Below are positions 1 through 7,561 of a DNA stretch of 64,000 nucleotides, one piece after another. Under the pieces are notes generated by a model that was given only the letters and a program-made list of their open reading frames with translations, was not told where the DNA came from and did no database searches. This DNA is from Jiangella mangrovi (GTDB lineage Bacteria; Actinomycetota; Actinomycetes; Jiangellales; Jiangellaceae): positions 372,001 to 436,000 of the forward strand of contig NZ_JACHMM010000001.1 of the NCBI RefSeq assembly GCF_014204975.1, read 5' to 3'. The position numbers and the translations under genes are program-made. Positions within the stretch are counted from its first letter, which is position 1; each line of letters begins with the position of its first letter.

Positions 1-422
1 ACTTCACCGGCACCACCACGTTCCGGCCGGTGCTGCCCGACCCCGAGCCGCTCGACGCCGCCAAGGTCGACCGCGTGCTGCTGTGCAGCGGCAAGATCAC
101 CTGGGAGCTGCTGGCCGAGCGGACCAAGCGCTCCGACGACCACACGGCGATCCTCCCGGTCGAGCAGCTCTACCCGCTGCCGGCGCAGGAGCTCGCCACG
201 GAGCTTGCGAAGTACCCGAACGCGCGCGAGATCCGCTGGGTCCAGGACGAGCCCGAGAACATGGGCCCGTGGCCGTTCATGGCGCTGCACCTGGCGCCGA
301 AGCTGCCCGACGGCCTCACGCTCCGGCCGGTCACGCGGCCGGCCAGCACGTCGCCGGCGGTGGGCAACCACAACGTCCACCTCGACCAGCAGAAGGCCCT
401 GCACGACGCGGCGTTCGCCTGA
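1..422 (+). CDS. kgd: Multifunctional 2-oxoglutarate decarboxylase/dehydrogenase E1, C-terminal end (5' truncated by window)
   Basis: This is the last 139 codons, read from base 3, of a ThDP enzyme that acts at the 2-oxoglutarate step of the TCA cycle. The visible part is the C-terminal transketolase-like lobe. It contains the stretch VDRVLLCSGKI, then PVEQLYPLP, then IRWVQDEPENMGPW, then a tail with GNHNVHLDQQK. These are typical of E1o and of the actinobacterial Kgd fusion. Catalytic motifs lie upstream of the window, so Kgd cannot be separated from a plain SucA here; the actinobacterial context and the following DUF6104 gene favour Kgd. The stop overlaps the next start (TGATG). Confidence 0.85.
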   Translation, partial: FTGTTTFRPVLPDPEPLDAAKVDRVLLCSGKITWELLAERTKRSDDHTAILPVEQLYPLPAQELATELAKYPNAREIRWVQDEPENMGPWPFMALHLAPKLPDGLTLRPVTRPASTSPAVGNHNVHLDQQKALHDAAFA

Positions 423-604
423 TGTACTTCACCGACCGCGGCATCGAGGAACTCGACGAGCGCCGGGGTGACGAACAGGTCACCCTGGGCTGGCTGGCAG
501 AACGCCTGCGCGAGTTCGTCGACCAGAACCCCGAGTTCGAGACCCCCGTCGAACGGCTGGCCACCTGGCTGGCCCGCACGGACGACGAGGACGAGGACGG
601 CTGA
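422..604 (+). CDS. DUF6104-type small acidic protein
   Basis: A 60-residue protein that starts MYFTDRGIEELDERRGDE and ends in an acidic run (DDEDEDG). Its ATG overlaps the kgd stop codon, so translation is probably coupled. Short acidic proteins of this kind, annotated DUF6104, are often seen next to kgd in actinobacteria. I see no signal peptide, membrane segment or catalytic motif; it looks like a soluble helical protein, and its length is complete. A role linked to Kgd is suggested only by position. The function is unknown. Confidence 0.75.
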   Translation: MYFTDRGIEELDERRGDEQVTLGWLAERLREFVDQNPEFETPVERLATWLARTDDEDEDG

Positions 605-1240
605 GTGGCACACCCGCGCGACGTCCGCGTCTGCGTGTTCGGCGACTCCTTCGTCGCCGGCGTCGGTGACCCGAAGGCGCTCGGCTGGGTCGGCCGGGTG
701 GCCGCGCGCACGCCGTCGTCCACCGGGGTGTCGCTGACGGCGTACCCCCTCGGCGTCCGCGGCGAGGCGACCGAAGAGGTCGTCGTGCGGATGCCGCTCG
801 AGTGCGCGCCCCGCTTCGCCCGCGGCGACGAGCACAGGGTCGTCCTGGCGCCCGGCGTCGCCGACGCCTACCGCGGCGTCCCGGTGGCGCGCTCGGTGGC
901 GGCGCTGGAGTTCGGGCTGTCCTCGGTGAGCGTGCCGACCCTGGTGGTCGGCCCGCCCCCGGTGGGCGACGCCGCGATGGTGGCCCGGATCGGCGAGCTG
1001 GACGCTTCGTGGGCGGCGGTCTGCGCCGCGCGCTCGGTGCCGTACATCGAGACGTTCCGCCCCCTGTCGGCGAAGGCCTCCTGGCAGCGCGCCCGCTCCG
1101 ACGACGGCCTCCATCCTGATCAGACGGGGTACGGGCTGCTGGCGTACCTGGTGCTCAACGGCGGCTGGTACCCCTGGCTCGGCGTCGAGGCACCGCGCAC
1201 CCCGGTCAAGGACCGCCGCGTCCCCCGCGCCACGTCGTAG
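605..1240 (+). CDS. SGNH/GDSL hydrolase (esterase-like)
   Basis: A 211-residue SGNH-fold hydrolase. The block I nucleophile is in VFGDSFVAGVGD (residues 11-22), and the block V Asp-x-x-His is in DDGLHPDQTGYG near residue 170, followed by a short C-terminal tail. A GPPPVGD stretch sits about where the block III region is expected, but the Asn of that block is not obvious. There is no signal peptide, so it should be cytoplasmic. Translation starts at the GTG directly after the previous TGA, making this the third gene of a tightly packed group with kgd and the DUF6104 gene. The substrate cannot be predicted; esterases of this family act on acyl or acetyl esters. Confidence 0.8.
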   Translation: MAHPRDVRVCVFGDSFVAGVGDPKALGWVGRVAARTPSSTGVSLTAYPLGVRGEATEEVVVRMPLECAPRFARGDEHRVVLAPGVADAYRGVPVARSVAALEFGLSSVSVPTLVVGPPPVGDAAMVARIGELDASWAAVCAARSVPYIETFRPLSAKASWQRARSDDGLHPDQTGYGLLAYLVLNGGWYPWLGVEAPRTPVKDRRVPRATS

Positions 1241-1242
1241 AC

Positions 1243-1380
1243 TCCCCGTCCCCCTGGTGCCCAGTCTCTTAGCCGCGCAACCGCGCCTCAAGTCCGACGA
1301 TGGAGGCGCTTCGCGCCGGAGGGCGGACTTGACCCGCGATTCCGCGGCCAAGAACCCGGCACCTATCAGGGGGACGGGGA
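1243..1380. repeat. Intergenic palindrome family A, copy 1
   Basis: The outer arms TCCCCGTCCCCCTG (1243-1256) and CAGGGGGACGGGGA (1367-1380) are exact reverse complements. An inner pair, CTCAAGTCC (1287-1295) and GGACTTGA (1325-1332), is shared with copies 2 and 3. The element starts 2 bp after the GDSL hydrolase stop, so it could act as a transcription terminator. No reading frame within it looks real. Confidence 0.8.
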
Positions 1381-1707
1381 GACCCTGGGCACGCCTCCCA
1401 GGCGTGCCCGTTTCGTCCCGTTTGCCAGGCTGTGGACAGCGATGATCATCAAGGATCGCGTTCATCACCAGGATTACCCGAGCCTCAACACGATTACATG
1501 CCTCGTGATGCACGGGTAAACGTGGTGGGCGGCCCAAAATCGCCGGCAAATCCCACATCGCGGACACCACGAGGCGTCAAGGGGGAGTTACTACCGCTCA
1601 GGCAGTAGTACCTCGCCCACGACGCCCGTCAGGAGGGAGTTCTCCCCGCTATAGCGAGGAAAAGTCCCTCCCGACGACGCAGCAACCCCGCACCCGTCGC
1701 CAGACTC
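1381..1707. other. Gene-less stretch between two family A palindromes
   Basis: I see no credible gene here. Its AT content is visibly higher than in the flanking genes. It holds a partial family B half-site (TGATGATCATCAAGGATC, about 1439-1456), a small hairpin TACTAC/GTAGTA (1589-1610), and a larger imperfect hairpin GGAGGGA...TCCCTCC (about 1632-1672) whose loop contains the palindrome CGCTATAGCG. A small RNA is possible but nothing shows it. Confidence 0.4.
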
Positions 1708-1832
1708 CCCCGTCCCCCTGATAGCTGCCCGTTCTTAGGCCGCGCGGGTGCGGTCAAGTCCAAGTGCCCCCGGGGCGCGCGGACTTGAGGGCACCCGCGC
1801 GGCCTAAGAGAATGGGCAGCAGGGGGACGGGG
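1708..1832. repeat. Intergenic palindrome family A, copy 2
   Basis: The most complete copy. The outer arms are CCCCGTCCCCCTG and CAGGGGGACGGGG, followed inward by GCTGCCC/GGGCAGC, TTAGGCCGCGCGGGTGC/GCACCCGCGCGGCCTAA and GTCAAGTCC/GGACTTGA. Nearly the whole 125 bp could fold into one long hairpin. It lies 34 bp beyond the stop of the convergent MDR gene and shares its arms with copy 1. Confidence 0.85.
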
Positions 1833-1865
1833 CCACCAACGCAACCACCCGCATCCCAACAACGA

Positions 1866-2831
1866 TCAGGGTGTGAAGACGACCTTGCCGAACACGTCGC
1901 CGTTCTCCAGGGCCGCGAACCCGTCCCGGGCCTGTGCCAGCGGCAGGACCTGGTGGATCGGCGGGCGCAGGCCGGTCCGCTCGCAGAACGCCAGCAGCCG
2001 CACCAGCTCGTCCCGCGTGCCCATGGTCGACCCCAGGACGCGCAGCTGCAGGAAGAACACCCGGTTGAGCTCCGTGGGCGCCGCATAGCCGGACGTGGCG
2101 CCGGAGACGACCACCGTGCCGCCCGGCCGCAGCGACCGGAGCGAGTGCTGCCAGGTCGCCTCTCCCACCGTCTCCATGACGGCGTCCACCCGCGCCGGCA
2201 ACCGCTCACCCGAGCCGAACACCTCGGCAGCCCCCAGCGACAGCACCCGCGACGCCCGCTCGGGGTCTCGCGACGTCACCCACATGCGCGCCCCCGCGGC
2301 AGCACCCAGCGCCACCAGCGCCGTCGCCACCCCGCCGCCCGCGCCCTGCACGAGCACCGTCTGGCCGGGCACCACCTGCGCCTGCGTGAACAGCATGCGG
2401 TACGCCGTCAGCCAGGCCGTGGGCAGGCACGCGGCCTCCTCGAACGACAGCGCGGACGGCTTGGGCACCAGGTTGCGCCGCGGGACTGCCACCCGCTCGG
2501 CGAACGTGCCCTGAAAACGCTCGGACAGCAGCGACCGCTTCGGGTCGAGGGTCTCGTCGTCGCGCCAGTCGGGGTCGGAGACGACGGCGTGCACGAGCAC
2601 CTCGGCGCCGTCGTCGGTGACCCCGGCGGCGTCGCAGCCGAGGATCATCGGCAGCCGCTTCTCGTCGAGGCCGACGCCGCGCAGCGACCACAGGTCGTGG
2701 TGGTTGAGTGCCGTCGCCCGCACGGTCACCGTCGTCCAGTCGCCGGGGACGGACGGCTCGGGCCGCTCCCCCACGGTCAGCCCGGAGAGCGGGTCGTCGG
2801 CGTCCAGGGCGGAGGCGTAGGCGGCGAACAT
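1866..2831 (-). CDS. Zinc-binding-type alcohol dehydrogenase / quinone oxidoreductase-like protein (MDR superfamily)
   Basis: A 321-residue medium-chain reductase, about the usual family length. The N-terminal GroES-like half includes ALNHHDLWSLRG and LGCDAAGV. The Rossmann half has the nucleotide-binding stretch VLVQGAGGGVATALVALGAAAG (around residues 160-181). The C-terminus, GKVVFTP, is typical of the YhdH/Zn-ADH_N class. The structural-zinc cysteine cluster is absent, which points to a quinone-oxidoreductase-like member using NADPH. TAGGCT lies 6 bp before the ATG on the minus strand (2838-2843), so the transcript is probably leaderless. It stands alone and convergent to the upstream gene; the substrate is unknown. 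Confidence 0.85.
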   Translation of the reverse strand: MFAAYASALDADDPLSGLTVGERPEPSVPGDWTTVTVRATALNHHDLWSLRGVGLDEKRLPMILGCDAAGVTDDGAEVLVHAVVSDPDWRDDETLDPKRSLLSERFQGTFAERVAVPRRNLVPKPSALSFEEAACLPTAWLTAYRMLFTQAQVVPGQTVLVQGAGGGVATALVALGAAAGARMWVTSRDPERASRVLSLGAAEVFGSGERLPARVDAVMETVGEATWQHSLRSLRPGGTVVVSGATSGYAAPTELNRVFFLQLRVLGSTMGTRDELVRLLAFCERTGLRPPIHQVLPLAQARDGFAALENGDVFGKVVFTP

Positions 2832-2837
2832 CCCCAG

Positions 2838-2843
2838 AGCCTA
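2838..2843 (-). promoter_or_regulatory. -10 element TAGGCT of the MDR gene (leaderless type)
   Basis: TAGGCT on the minus strand is separated by 6 nt from the ATG at 2831. This spacing places the first transcribed base at or next to the start codon. No convincing -35 hexamer was seen. Confidence 0.6.
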
Positions 2844-2994
2844 ACCAGTCCCACAGGCCGCTCCGGGTTCACTCCGACCGGCTCGGATGGCAGGATGCGT
2901 CGGAGTGTCCCGACCGAGGCCACCCGGCGGCGTGAGGACTCTCCGCCCCGGGTGTGACACCCTGTTCGGGGAGCAACACCCACGAGGAGGTTTG

Positions 2995-3381
2995 GTGAGC
3001 GAGTCCGATTCGTCGTTCGGTGACCTGGTTGAGCTGCAGGTACCGGCGTCCAGCGCCTACCTCACCGTGCTGCGGACCACCGCCGCCCGGCTGGCGGCTC
3101 GCATCGGTTTCACGCTCGACGAGATCGAGGACCTGCGCATCGCCGTCGACGAAGCGGGCGCCATGCTGCTCCCTCTCGCCGTCCAGGGCTCGAACATGCA
3201 CTGCAGTTTCCAGCTGCACACCGACATCCTCGATGTGGTGGTGTCCGTGCCGGCGGCCCAGACCGATCTGCCCAGTCGCGACAGCTTCGCGTGGACGGTG
3301 CTGTCCGCGCTGGCCGGCGAGGTCGCCTCGCGGGTCGAGGACGGCCGGGTCTCCATCATGCTGCGGAAGAAGCGGGGTTGA
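2995..3381 (+). CDS. Anti-sigma factor serine kinase, RsbW/SpoIIAB type
   Basis: A 128-residue GHKL ATPase-fold protein expected to bind the sigma factor encoded next to it. The N box is recognisable in DLRIAVDEAGAMLL, where the usual E-x-x-x-N pattern is represented by D-E-A-G-A. The second half is the weakly conserved C-terminal part of the fold. The GTG at 2995 is chosen because GAGGAGG (2984-2990) lies 4 nt upstream; the open frame extends further 5' but without such a site. The palindrome GGGTGTGACACCC (2950-2962) precedes it. The sigma gene follows with overlapping or nearly overlapping starts, so the pair is an operon. No anti-anti-sigma gene is in the window. Confidence 0.8.
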   Translation: MSESDSSFGDLVELQVPASSAYLTVLRTTAARLAARIGFTLDEIEDLRIAVDEAGAMLLPLAVQGSNMHCSFQLHTDILDVVVSVPAAQTDLPSRDSFAWTVLSALAGEVASRVEDGRVSIMLRKKRG

Positions 3382-3404
3382 GTCGGGCGGTGGGAGCTGC
3401 GGAG

Positions 3405-4298
3405 GTGCGTCTGACCAGCGAGGCCGTCGAGGAGCCCGCTGGTCCGGCCATCGACGTCGTCAGACCGGTGGTCGCCGCGGTCGAATCGCCCGTGCTCGAC
3501 GACGGCGACGACCGTGACGACCGCGAGCCCGGCGAGACCACCCGCGGCACCGTCGACCGCGCCACCAGCCGCGCGCTGCTCGAGCTGCTGTCGGGCCTCG
3601 GCCCCGACGACCCCCAGCGCGCCGAGGTCCGCAACCGGCTCACCACGCTGCACCTGCCGCTGGCCGAGCACCTGGCCCGCCGCTTCGCCGGGCGCGGCGA
3701 GCCGTACGAGGACCTCGTGCAGGTGGCCACCATCGGCCTCATCAAGGCGATCGACCGCTACGACCCCGGCCGCGGCGCGGAGTTCTCCACGTACGCCACG
3801 CCGACCATCCTCGGCGAGATCAAGCGCTGGTTCCGCGACAAGGGCTGGGCCATCCGGGTGCCGCGCCGGCTGCAGGAGCTGCGGCTGTCCATCAGCACCG
3901 CGACGACGGACCTCCTGCAGCAGCTGGGCCGCTCGCCCACCATCGCCGAGCTCGCCCAGGCCACCCGCACCACCGAGGAAGAGGTGCTCGAGGCGCTGGA
4001 GACGGCAGCCGCCTACAGCACCGTCTCGCTCGACTCCCCCGAGCCCGGCGACAACGCCCCCAGCACCATCGAGACCATCGGCCAGGACGACGAGGCGCTC
4101 GAAGGCGTCGAGAACCGAGAGACGCTGGCCCGGCTGCTGAGCGGGCTGCCCGACCGCGAGCGGCGCATCATCGTGCTGCGGTTCTTCCGCGGCATGACGC
4201 AGTCGCAGATCGCCGGCGAGATCGGCATCTCGCAGATGCACGTGTCGCGGCTGCTCGCGCGCACCTTGATCCAGCTGCGCGAGGGCATGTTCCGCTGA
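3405..4298 (+). CDS. RNA polymerase sigma factor, SigB/SigF/SigG (group 3) family
   Basis: A 297-residue alternative sigma factor. After a variable N-terminus come region 2 (HLARRFAGRGEPYEDLVQVATIGL, then AIDRYDP and EFSTYATPTILGEIKRWFRD), region 3 (RVPRRLQELRLSI) and region 4 (LPDRERRIIVLRFFRGMTQSQIA with the helix EIGISQMHVSRLLAR). This is the general-stress or development class controlled by an RsbW-type partner, which is encoded immediately upstream. Start choice is uncertain: the frame is open from TTG 3378, with GTG at 3390 and 3405. I prefer 3405 because GGGAG lies 8 nt upstream. Confidence 0.9.
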   Translation: MRLTSEAVEEPAGPAIDVVRPVVAAVESPVLDDGDDRDDREPGETTRGTVDRATSRALLELLSGLGPDDPQRAEVRNRLTTLHLPLAEHLARRFAGRGEPYEDLVQVATIGLIKAIDRYDPGRGAEFSTYATPTILGEIKRWFRDKGWAIRVPRRLQELRLSISTATTDLLQQLGRSPTIAELAQATRTTEEEVLEALETAAAYSTVSLDSPEPGDNAPSTIETIGQDDEALEGVENRETLARLLSGLPDRERRIIVLRFFRGMTQSQIAGEIGISQMHVSRLLARTLIQLREGMFR

Positions 4299-4320
4299 CC
4301 GGCGACGGAGCACCGGATCG

Positions 4321-4326
4321 TAGGCT
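4321..4326 (+). promoter_or_regulatory. -10 element TAGGCT of the lipid kinase gene (leaderless type)
   Basis: TAGGCT, then 7 nt, then ATG 4334. This suggests the kinase gene has its own promoter even though it follows the sigma gene by only 35 bp. Confidence 0.6.
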
Positions 4327-4333
4327 GGCCCCT

Positions 4334-5260
4334 ATGCGCGCTCTGGTGGTCCTCAACCCCAACGCCACGACGACGTCGGTGCGCACGCGCGACGTGCTGC
4401 TGGCGGCGCTGAGCAACGACCTCGACCTCGAGGTCGCTGAGACCACCCATCGCGGCCACGCCACGGAGCTGACCCGCAAGGCGCGCACCGACGGCGTCGA
4501 CCTCGTCGTCTCGGTGGGCGGCGACGGCACCGTCAACGAGGTCGTCAACGGCCTGCTCGAGCCGGCGCCGGTCCCGGGGGAGCAGATCCCCGACATCGCG
4601 ATCATCCCGGGCGGCAGCACCAACGTGCTGGCCCGCAACCTCGGCATCCCCGAGAACTCCATCGAGGCCACCGGGCTGCTGCTCGACGCGCTGCGCTCGG
4701 GACGGCGGCAGAGCATCGGGCTCGGCCGGCTCGACGACCGCTACTTCACCTTCACCGCGGGGTTCGGCCTGGACGCCGACGTCATCCAGGCCGTCGAGGC
4801 GGAGCGCGAGCGCGGCCGCGTGTCCACCGTCCAGCTATACATCCGCACCGCGGTCCGCCGCTTCTTCGCCCAGCCCGAGCGGCGGCACGGCGTCATCGAG
4901 CTGACCGCGGACGGCGGCCTGCCCATCGCCGGGCTGGCGGTCGTCATCATCACCAACTGCACGCCGTGGACCTACCTCGGCGCCCGGCCGCTGCGGCCCA
5001 CCCCGTTCGCCGACCTCAACGCCGGCCTCGACGTGTTCGGCCTGACCAGCCTGCGGCTGGCGCCGACGCTGCTGCATCTGGCCCAGCTCACGACGCGGCG
5101 CGGGCCGCACGGGCGGGCCGTCGTGTCGCTGCACGACCGCACGTCGATCGTGCTGCGCGCGCCGACGCCGCAGCCGGTGCAGGTCGACGGCGACTACATC
5201 GGTGACCGCACCGAGGTGACGCTGACGTCGGTGCCCCGGGCGCTGCGGATCGCGTACTGA
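4334..5260 (+). CDS. Diacylglycerol/sphingosine kinase family protein (YegS/DgkB type)
   Basis: A 308-residue lipid kinase of the DAGKc family, which phosphorylates diacylglycerol or a related lipid with ATP at the inner membrane face. It starts with MRALVVLNPNA, has the nucleotide signature VVSVGGDGTVNEVVNGLL (about residues 57-74), and then PGGSTNVLARNLGIP (about 95-109). The C-terminal beta domain contains VQVDGDYIGD. Length matches the family. A homologous gene precedes whiB1 in M. tuberculosis as I recall it. The last 11 bp before its stop are tandemly duplicated (GATCGCGTACT at 5248-5258 and 5259-5269). A preceding TAGGCT suggests leaderless transcription. Confidence 0.88.
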   Translation: MRALVVLNPNATTTSVRTRDVLLAALSNDLDLEVAETTHRGHATELTRKARTDGVDLVVSVGGDGTVNEVVNGLLEPAPVPGEQIPDIAIIPGGSTNVLARNLGIPENSIEATGLLLDALRSGRRQSIGLGRLDDRYFTFTAGFGLDADVIQAVEAERERGRVSTVQLYIRTAVRRFFAQPERRHGVIELTADGGLPIAGLAVVIITNCTPWTYLGARPLRPTPFADLNAGLDVFGLTSLRLAPTLLHLAQLTTRRGPHGRAVVSLHDRTSIVLRAPTPQPVQVDGDYIGDRTEVTLTSVPRALRIAY

Positions 5261-5580
5261 TCGCGTACTGACCAGGCGGGTACCCGTCGATCCGAAGTCC
5301 GAAACCCGGAAGGACCTCGAAGATGCAGGTCCGCAGGACCCTTGCCACGGCAAGGAGCGCCGGTTATGGTCCCATCTTGGCTGTTTTGAACCGATGTTGT
5401 GACCGACGCTACACCGACCTTCATGAGACGGATTACACAAAGCCCTTGTAGATGCATCACGAACTTGTCACCCTGGTAGGGCGACGCGGTTACATGTGCG
5501 CCACGAGCGCGCGGTAGGCCGCCGCAAGACTTCGCGTCATCCCCCTCGGCCCCATGGAGCCACAGGGTCGGGCAGGGATT
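5261..5580. other. Long untranslated region upstream of whiB1
   Basis: No credible gene lies in this stretch; the longer frames across it are low-complexity readings. It begins with the second copy of the 11-bp duplication at the kinase stop and carries short inverted pairs such as GGTCCGCAGGACC near 5326. A long, AT-richer leader ahead of a whiB1 gene is consistent with complex regulation. Confidence 0.4.
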
Positions 5581-5596
5581 CGTGAACGAATTCACG
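5581..5596. promoter_or_regulatory. Crp-like operator GTGA-N6-TCAC upstream of whiB1
   Basis: The inverted repeat CGTGAACGAATTCACG contains GTGA-N6-TCAC, the Crp half-site arrangement. Its centre is about 70 bp before the whiB1 start. M. tuberculosis whiB1 is known to be controlled by Crp (Rv3676), so the same regulation is plausible here. No crp gene is in the window. Confidence 0.55.
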
Positions 5597-5657
5597 TAGT
5601 GCAACGTGGCCGAACGGCTGACCGTCCGGCACCACACCATAAGGAGCTGTGAGAACG

Positions 5658-5909
5658 ATGGATTGGCGCCACCGTGCCGCCTGTCGAGACGAGGACCCCG
5701 AGCTGTTCTTCCCGATCGGGAACACCGGTCCCGCCTTGCTCCAGATCGAGGAGGCCAAGACCGTCTGCCGTCGCTGCGACGTGCGCGAGGCCTGCCTGAG
5801 CTGGGCGCTCGAGAGCGGCCAGGACGCCGGCGTGTGGGGTGGGCTGTCTGAGGACGAGCGCCGCGCCCTGAAGCGTCGCAACGCGCGAGCTCGCGCCCGC
5901 GCTTACTGA
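5658..5909 (+). CDS. whiB1: WhiB1-type Fe-S transcriptional regulator
   Basis: An 83-residue WhiB-family protein very close to mycobacterial WhiB1 and streptomycete WblE. The four [4Fe-4S] ligands are Cys9, Cys37, Cys40 and Cys46, in the pattern C-x27-C-x2-C-x5-C. They are followed by the GVWGGLSEDERRALKRR turn and a basic DNA-binding tail. WhiB1 binds the primary sigma factor, reacts with NO and is essential in M. tuberculosis. ATG 5658 gives the standard MDWRHRA N-terminus; an in-frame GTG lies 9 bp upstream. AAGGAG is at 5641-5646. The gene is followed by a terminator hairpin and by pdtaS on the other strand. Confidence 0.93.
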   Translation: MDWRHRAACRDEDPELFFPIGNTGPALLQIEEAKTVCRRCDVREACLSWALESGQDAGVWGGLSEDERRALKRRNARARARAY

Positions 5910-5950
5910 CGCCGGAGCAGCCGGCACCGACACACACTGCACTGAACGCT

Positions 5951-5984
5951 ACGCCCCGCCAGAACCCCGGATTCGGCGGGGCGT
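5951..5984. terminator. Terminator hairpin between whiB1 and pdtaS
   Basis: ACGCCCCGCC (5951-5960) and GGCGGGGCGT (5975-5984) form a perfect 10-bp stem with a 14-nt loop, about 40 bp after whiB1. It lies between convergent genes and may serve both. There is no clear T-tract on the plus strand. Confidence 0.65.
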
Positions 5985-6020
5985 CGGTATGTCCGGGGTC
6001 CTCGACGGGCGCGCGGGCCG

Positions 6021-7496
6021 TCAGCTCGGCGACGGTGCCGCGACGGGGAGGTCGAGGACCACGCGGGTGCCGCCCTCGTCGCGCGGGCCGATGGACAGCG
6101 TCCCGGCCAGTTCGCCGACGACGAGTGTGCGGACGATCTGCAGCCCGAGGTTGCCGGTCGTGGCCGCGTCGAACCCGTCCGGCAGGCCGACCCCGTCGTC
6201 GTCGACCGTGACGAGCAGCCGCCCGTCGGAGCGCTCCGCCGTCAGCAGCACCGCGCCGCCCCGGCGGTCCAGGCCGTGCTCGACGGCGTTCTGCAGCACC
6301 TCGGTGAGCGTCATGGCCAGTGGCGTCGCCGTCTCGGCGCCCAGGATGCCGAACGTCCCGGACCGGGTGGCGCGGACGTCGGACGTCGTCGCGGCGACCT
6401 CGGAGACCATGGCCAGCAACCGGTCGGCGACGTCGTCGAACGCGACGGTGTCGTCGACGGTCTGCGAGAGGGTCTCGTGGACGATGGCGATGGAGCCGAC
6501 CCGGCGGACCGCCTCGTCGAGCGCCGCCCGGCCCTGCGGCGAGGCGATGCGCCGCGCCTGCAGCCGGAGCAGCGCCGCCACCGTCTGCAGGTTGTTCTTG
6601 ACCCGGTGGTGGATCTCGCGGATGGTCGCGTCCTTGGTCAGCAGCTCGCGCTCGCGGCGGCGGACCTCGGTGACGTCGCGGCACAGCGCCAGCGCGCCGA
6701 CGTGCTGGCCGCCGGGGTCGAGCGGGATGATCCGCAGCGTCATGACCGCGCCGTTGCCCTCGATCTCGGTGCGGATGTGTTGCTTGCCGCCCAGGACGTC
6801 CTCGAGCGGCTCGTCGCGCGCCCCGGGCGGCGGCGCCAGCGTGGCGGTGGCCTTGCCCAGGTGCTCGCCGACCAGGTCGGCGGCCAGGCCGAGCCGGCGG
6901 TAGGCCGACACCGCGTTGGGGCTGGCGTAGACGGCGACACCGTCGGCGTCGAGGCGGATGAGGCCGTCGCCGACCCGCGGCGCCCCGCGCCGGCCCATGT
7001 CGGTGCGGGTGGAGTGCGGGAACCGGCCCTCGGTGATGAGCGTGGCCAGCTGGCTGCCGCACTCGAGGTAGGAGAGCTCGAGCCGGCTCGGCGTCCGGAC
7101 GGCGATGAGGTTGGTGTGCCGGCCGATGACCGCGATGACCCGGCCCTCGTGGCGCACCGGGATGGCCTCGACCCGCACCGGGACGTCGTCCCACCACTCG
7201 GGATCGCCCTCGCGGCGGATGCGGCCCTCGACGTAGGCGGTGTCGATGAGCGGGCGGCGGCCCTTGACCAGGTACGTCCCCACGAGGTCCTCGACGTACG
7301 CCGTCGGGCCCGTGGTCGGGCGCATCTGGGCGACCGCGCGGTAACCGTCGCCGTCGCGGTCGGGCACCCACAGGACGAGGTCGGCGAAGGAGAGGTCGGC
7401 CAGCAGCTGCCAGTCGGCGATCAGGGCATGCAGCCAGTCGAGATCGGCCTCGGAGAGATCGGTGTGACGTTGGACGACGTCGTTGAGCGACGGCAC
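6021..7496 (-). CDS. pdtaS: Sensor histidine kinase of the PdtaS type
   Basis: A 491-residue cytosolic kinase. An N-terminal GAF-like domain (about 1-160) is followed by a PAS-like domain (about 175-280). Next is a HisKA_2 dimerisation/phosphoacceptor segment with EIHHRVKNNLQTVAALL (about 294-310). The HATPase domain has an N box TEVLQNAVEHGL, a G1 box DDDGVGLPDGFD and a G2 region GNLGLQIVRTLV. There are no membrane spans. In mycobacteria PdtaS phosphorylates PdtaR, an RNA-binding ANTAR response regulator; no pdtaR is in this window. Two GTG codons (7499, 7496) open the frame; 7496 is preferred because TACGCT lies 6 nt upstream, as for a leaderless transcript. The whiB1-pdtaS adjacency is the mycobacterial one. 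Confidence 0.9.
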   Translation of the reverse strand: MPSLNDVVQRHTDLSEADLDWLHALIADWQLLADLSFADLVLWVPDRDGDGYRAVAQMRPTTGPTAYVEDLVGTYLVKGRRPLIDTAYVEGRIRREGDPEWWDDVPVRVEAIPVRHEGRVIAVIGRHTNLIAVRTPSRLELSYLECGSQLATLITEGRFPHSTRTDMGRRGAPRVGDGLIRLDADGVAVYASPNAVSAYRRLGLAADLVGEHLGKATATLAPPPGARDEPLEDVLGGKQHIRTEIEGNGAVMTLRIIPLDPGGQHVGALALCRDVTEVRRRERELLTKDATIREIHHRVKNNLQTVAALLRLQARRIASPQGRAALDEAVRRVGSIAIVHETLSQTVDDTVAFDDVADRLLAMVSEVAATTSDVRATRSGTFGILGAETATPLAMTLTEVLQNAVEHGLDRRGGAVLLTAERSDGRLLVTVDDDGVGLPDGFDAATTGNLGLQIVRTLVVGELAGTLSIGPRDEGGTRVVLDLPVAAPSPS

Positions 7497-7502
7497 CACC
7501 TG

Positions 7503-7542
7503 AGCGTAGCTCTCGTCACCTCGCTTCCCTCCACCAAGGTGG
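7503..7542. promoter_or_regulatory. Divergent promoter region of pdtaS and the DUF2785 gene
   Basis: The minus-strand TACGCT (7503-7508) is the likely -10 of pdtaS. The palindrome CCACCAAGGTGG (7531-7542) lies between the two genes. On the plus strand GAGGAT (7549-7554), 7 nt before GTG 7562, is a possible leaderless -10 for the DUF2785 gene. Confidence 0.45.
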
Positions 7543-7561
7543 TTCTGCGAGGATTGCTCCC

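Noticed and set aside
3378..3404. TTG 3378 as the start of the SigB/SigF-type gene
   Set aside because: It would overlap the anti-sigma stop, which is plausible, but the better-spaced GGGAG favours GTG 3405; left open.
5320..5480. Riboswitch in the whiB1 leader
   Set aside because: No conserved riboswitch core that I can recognise; only short inverted pairs.
5194..7371. A 725-codon minus-strand frame antisense to the lipid kinase, whiB1 and in the pdtaS region
   Set aside because: It is Arg/Pro/Gly-rich without motifs and overlaps three well-supported genes; a shadow of GC-biased codons.
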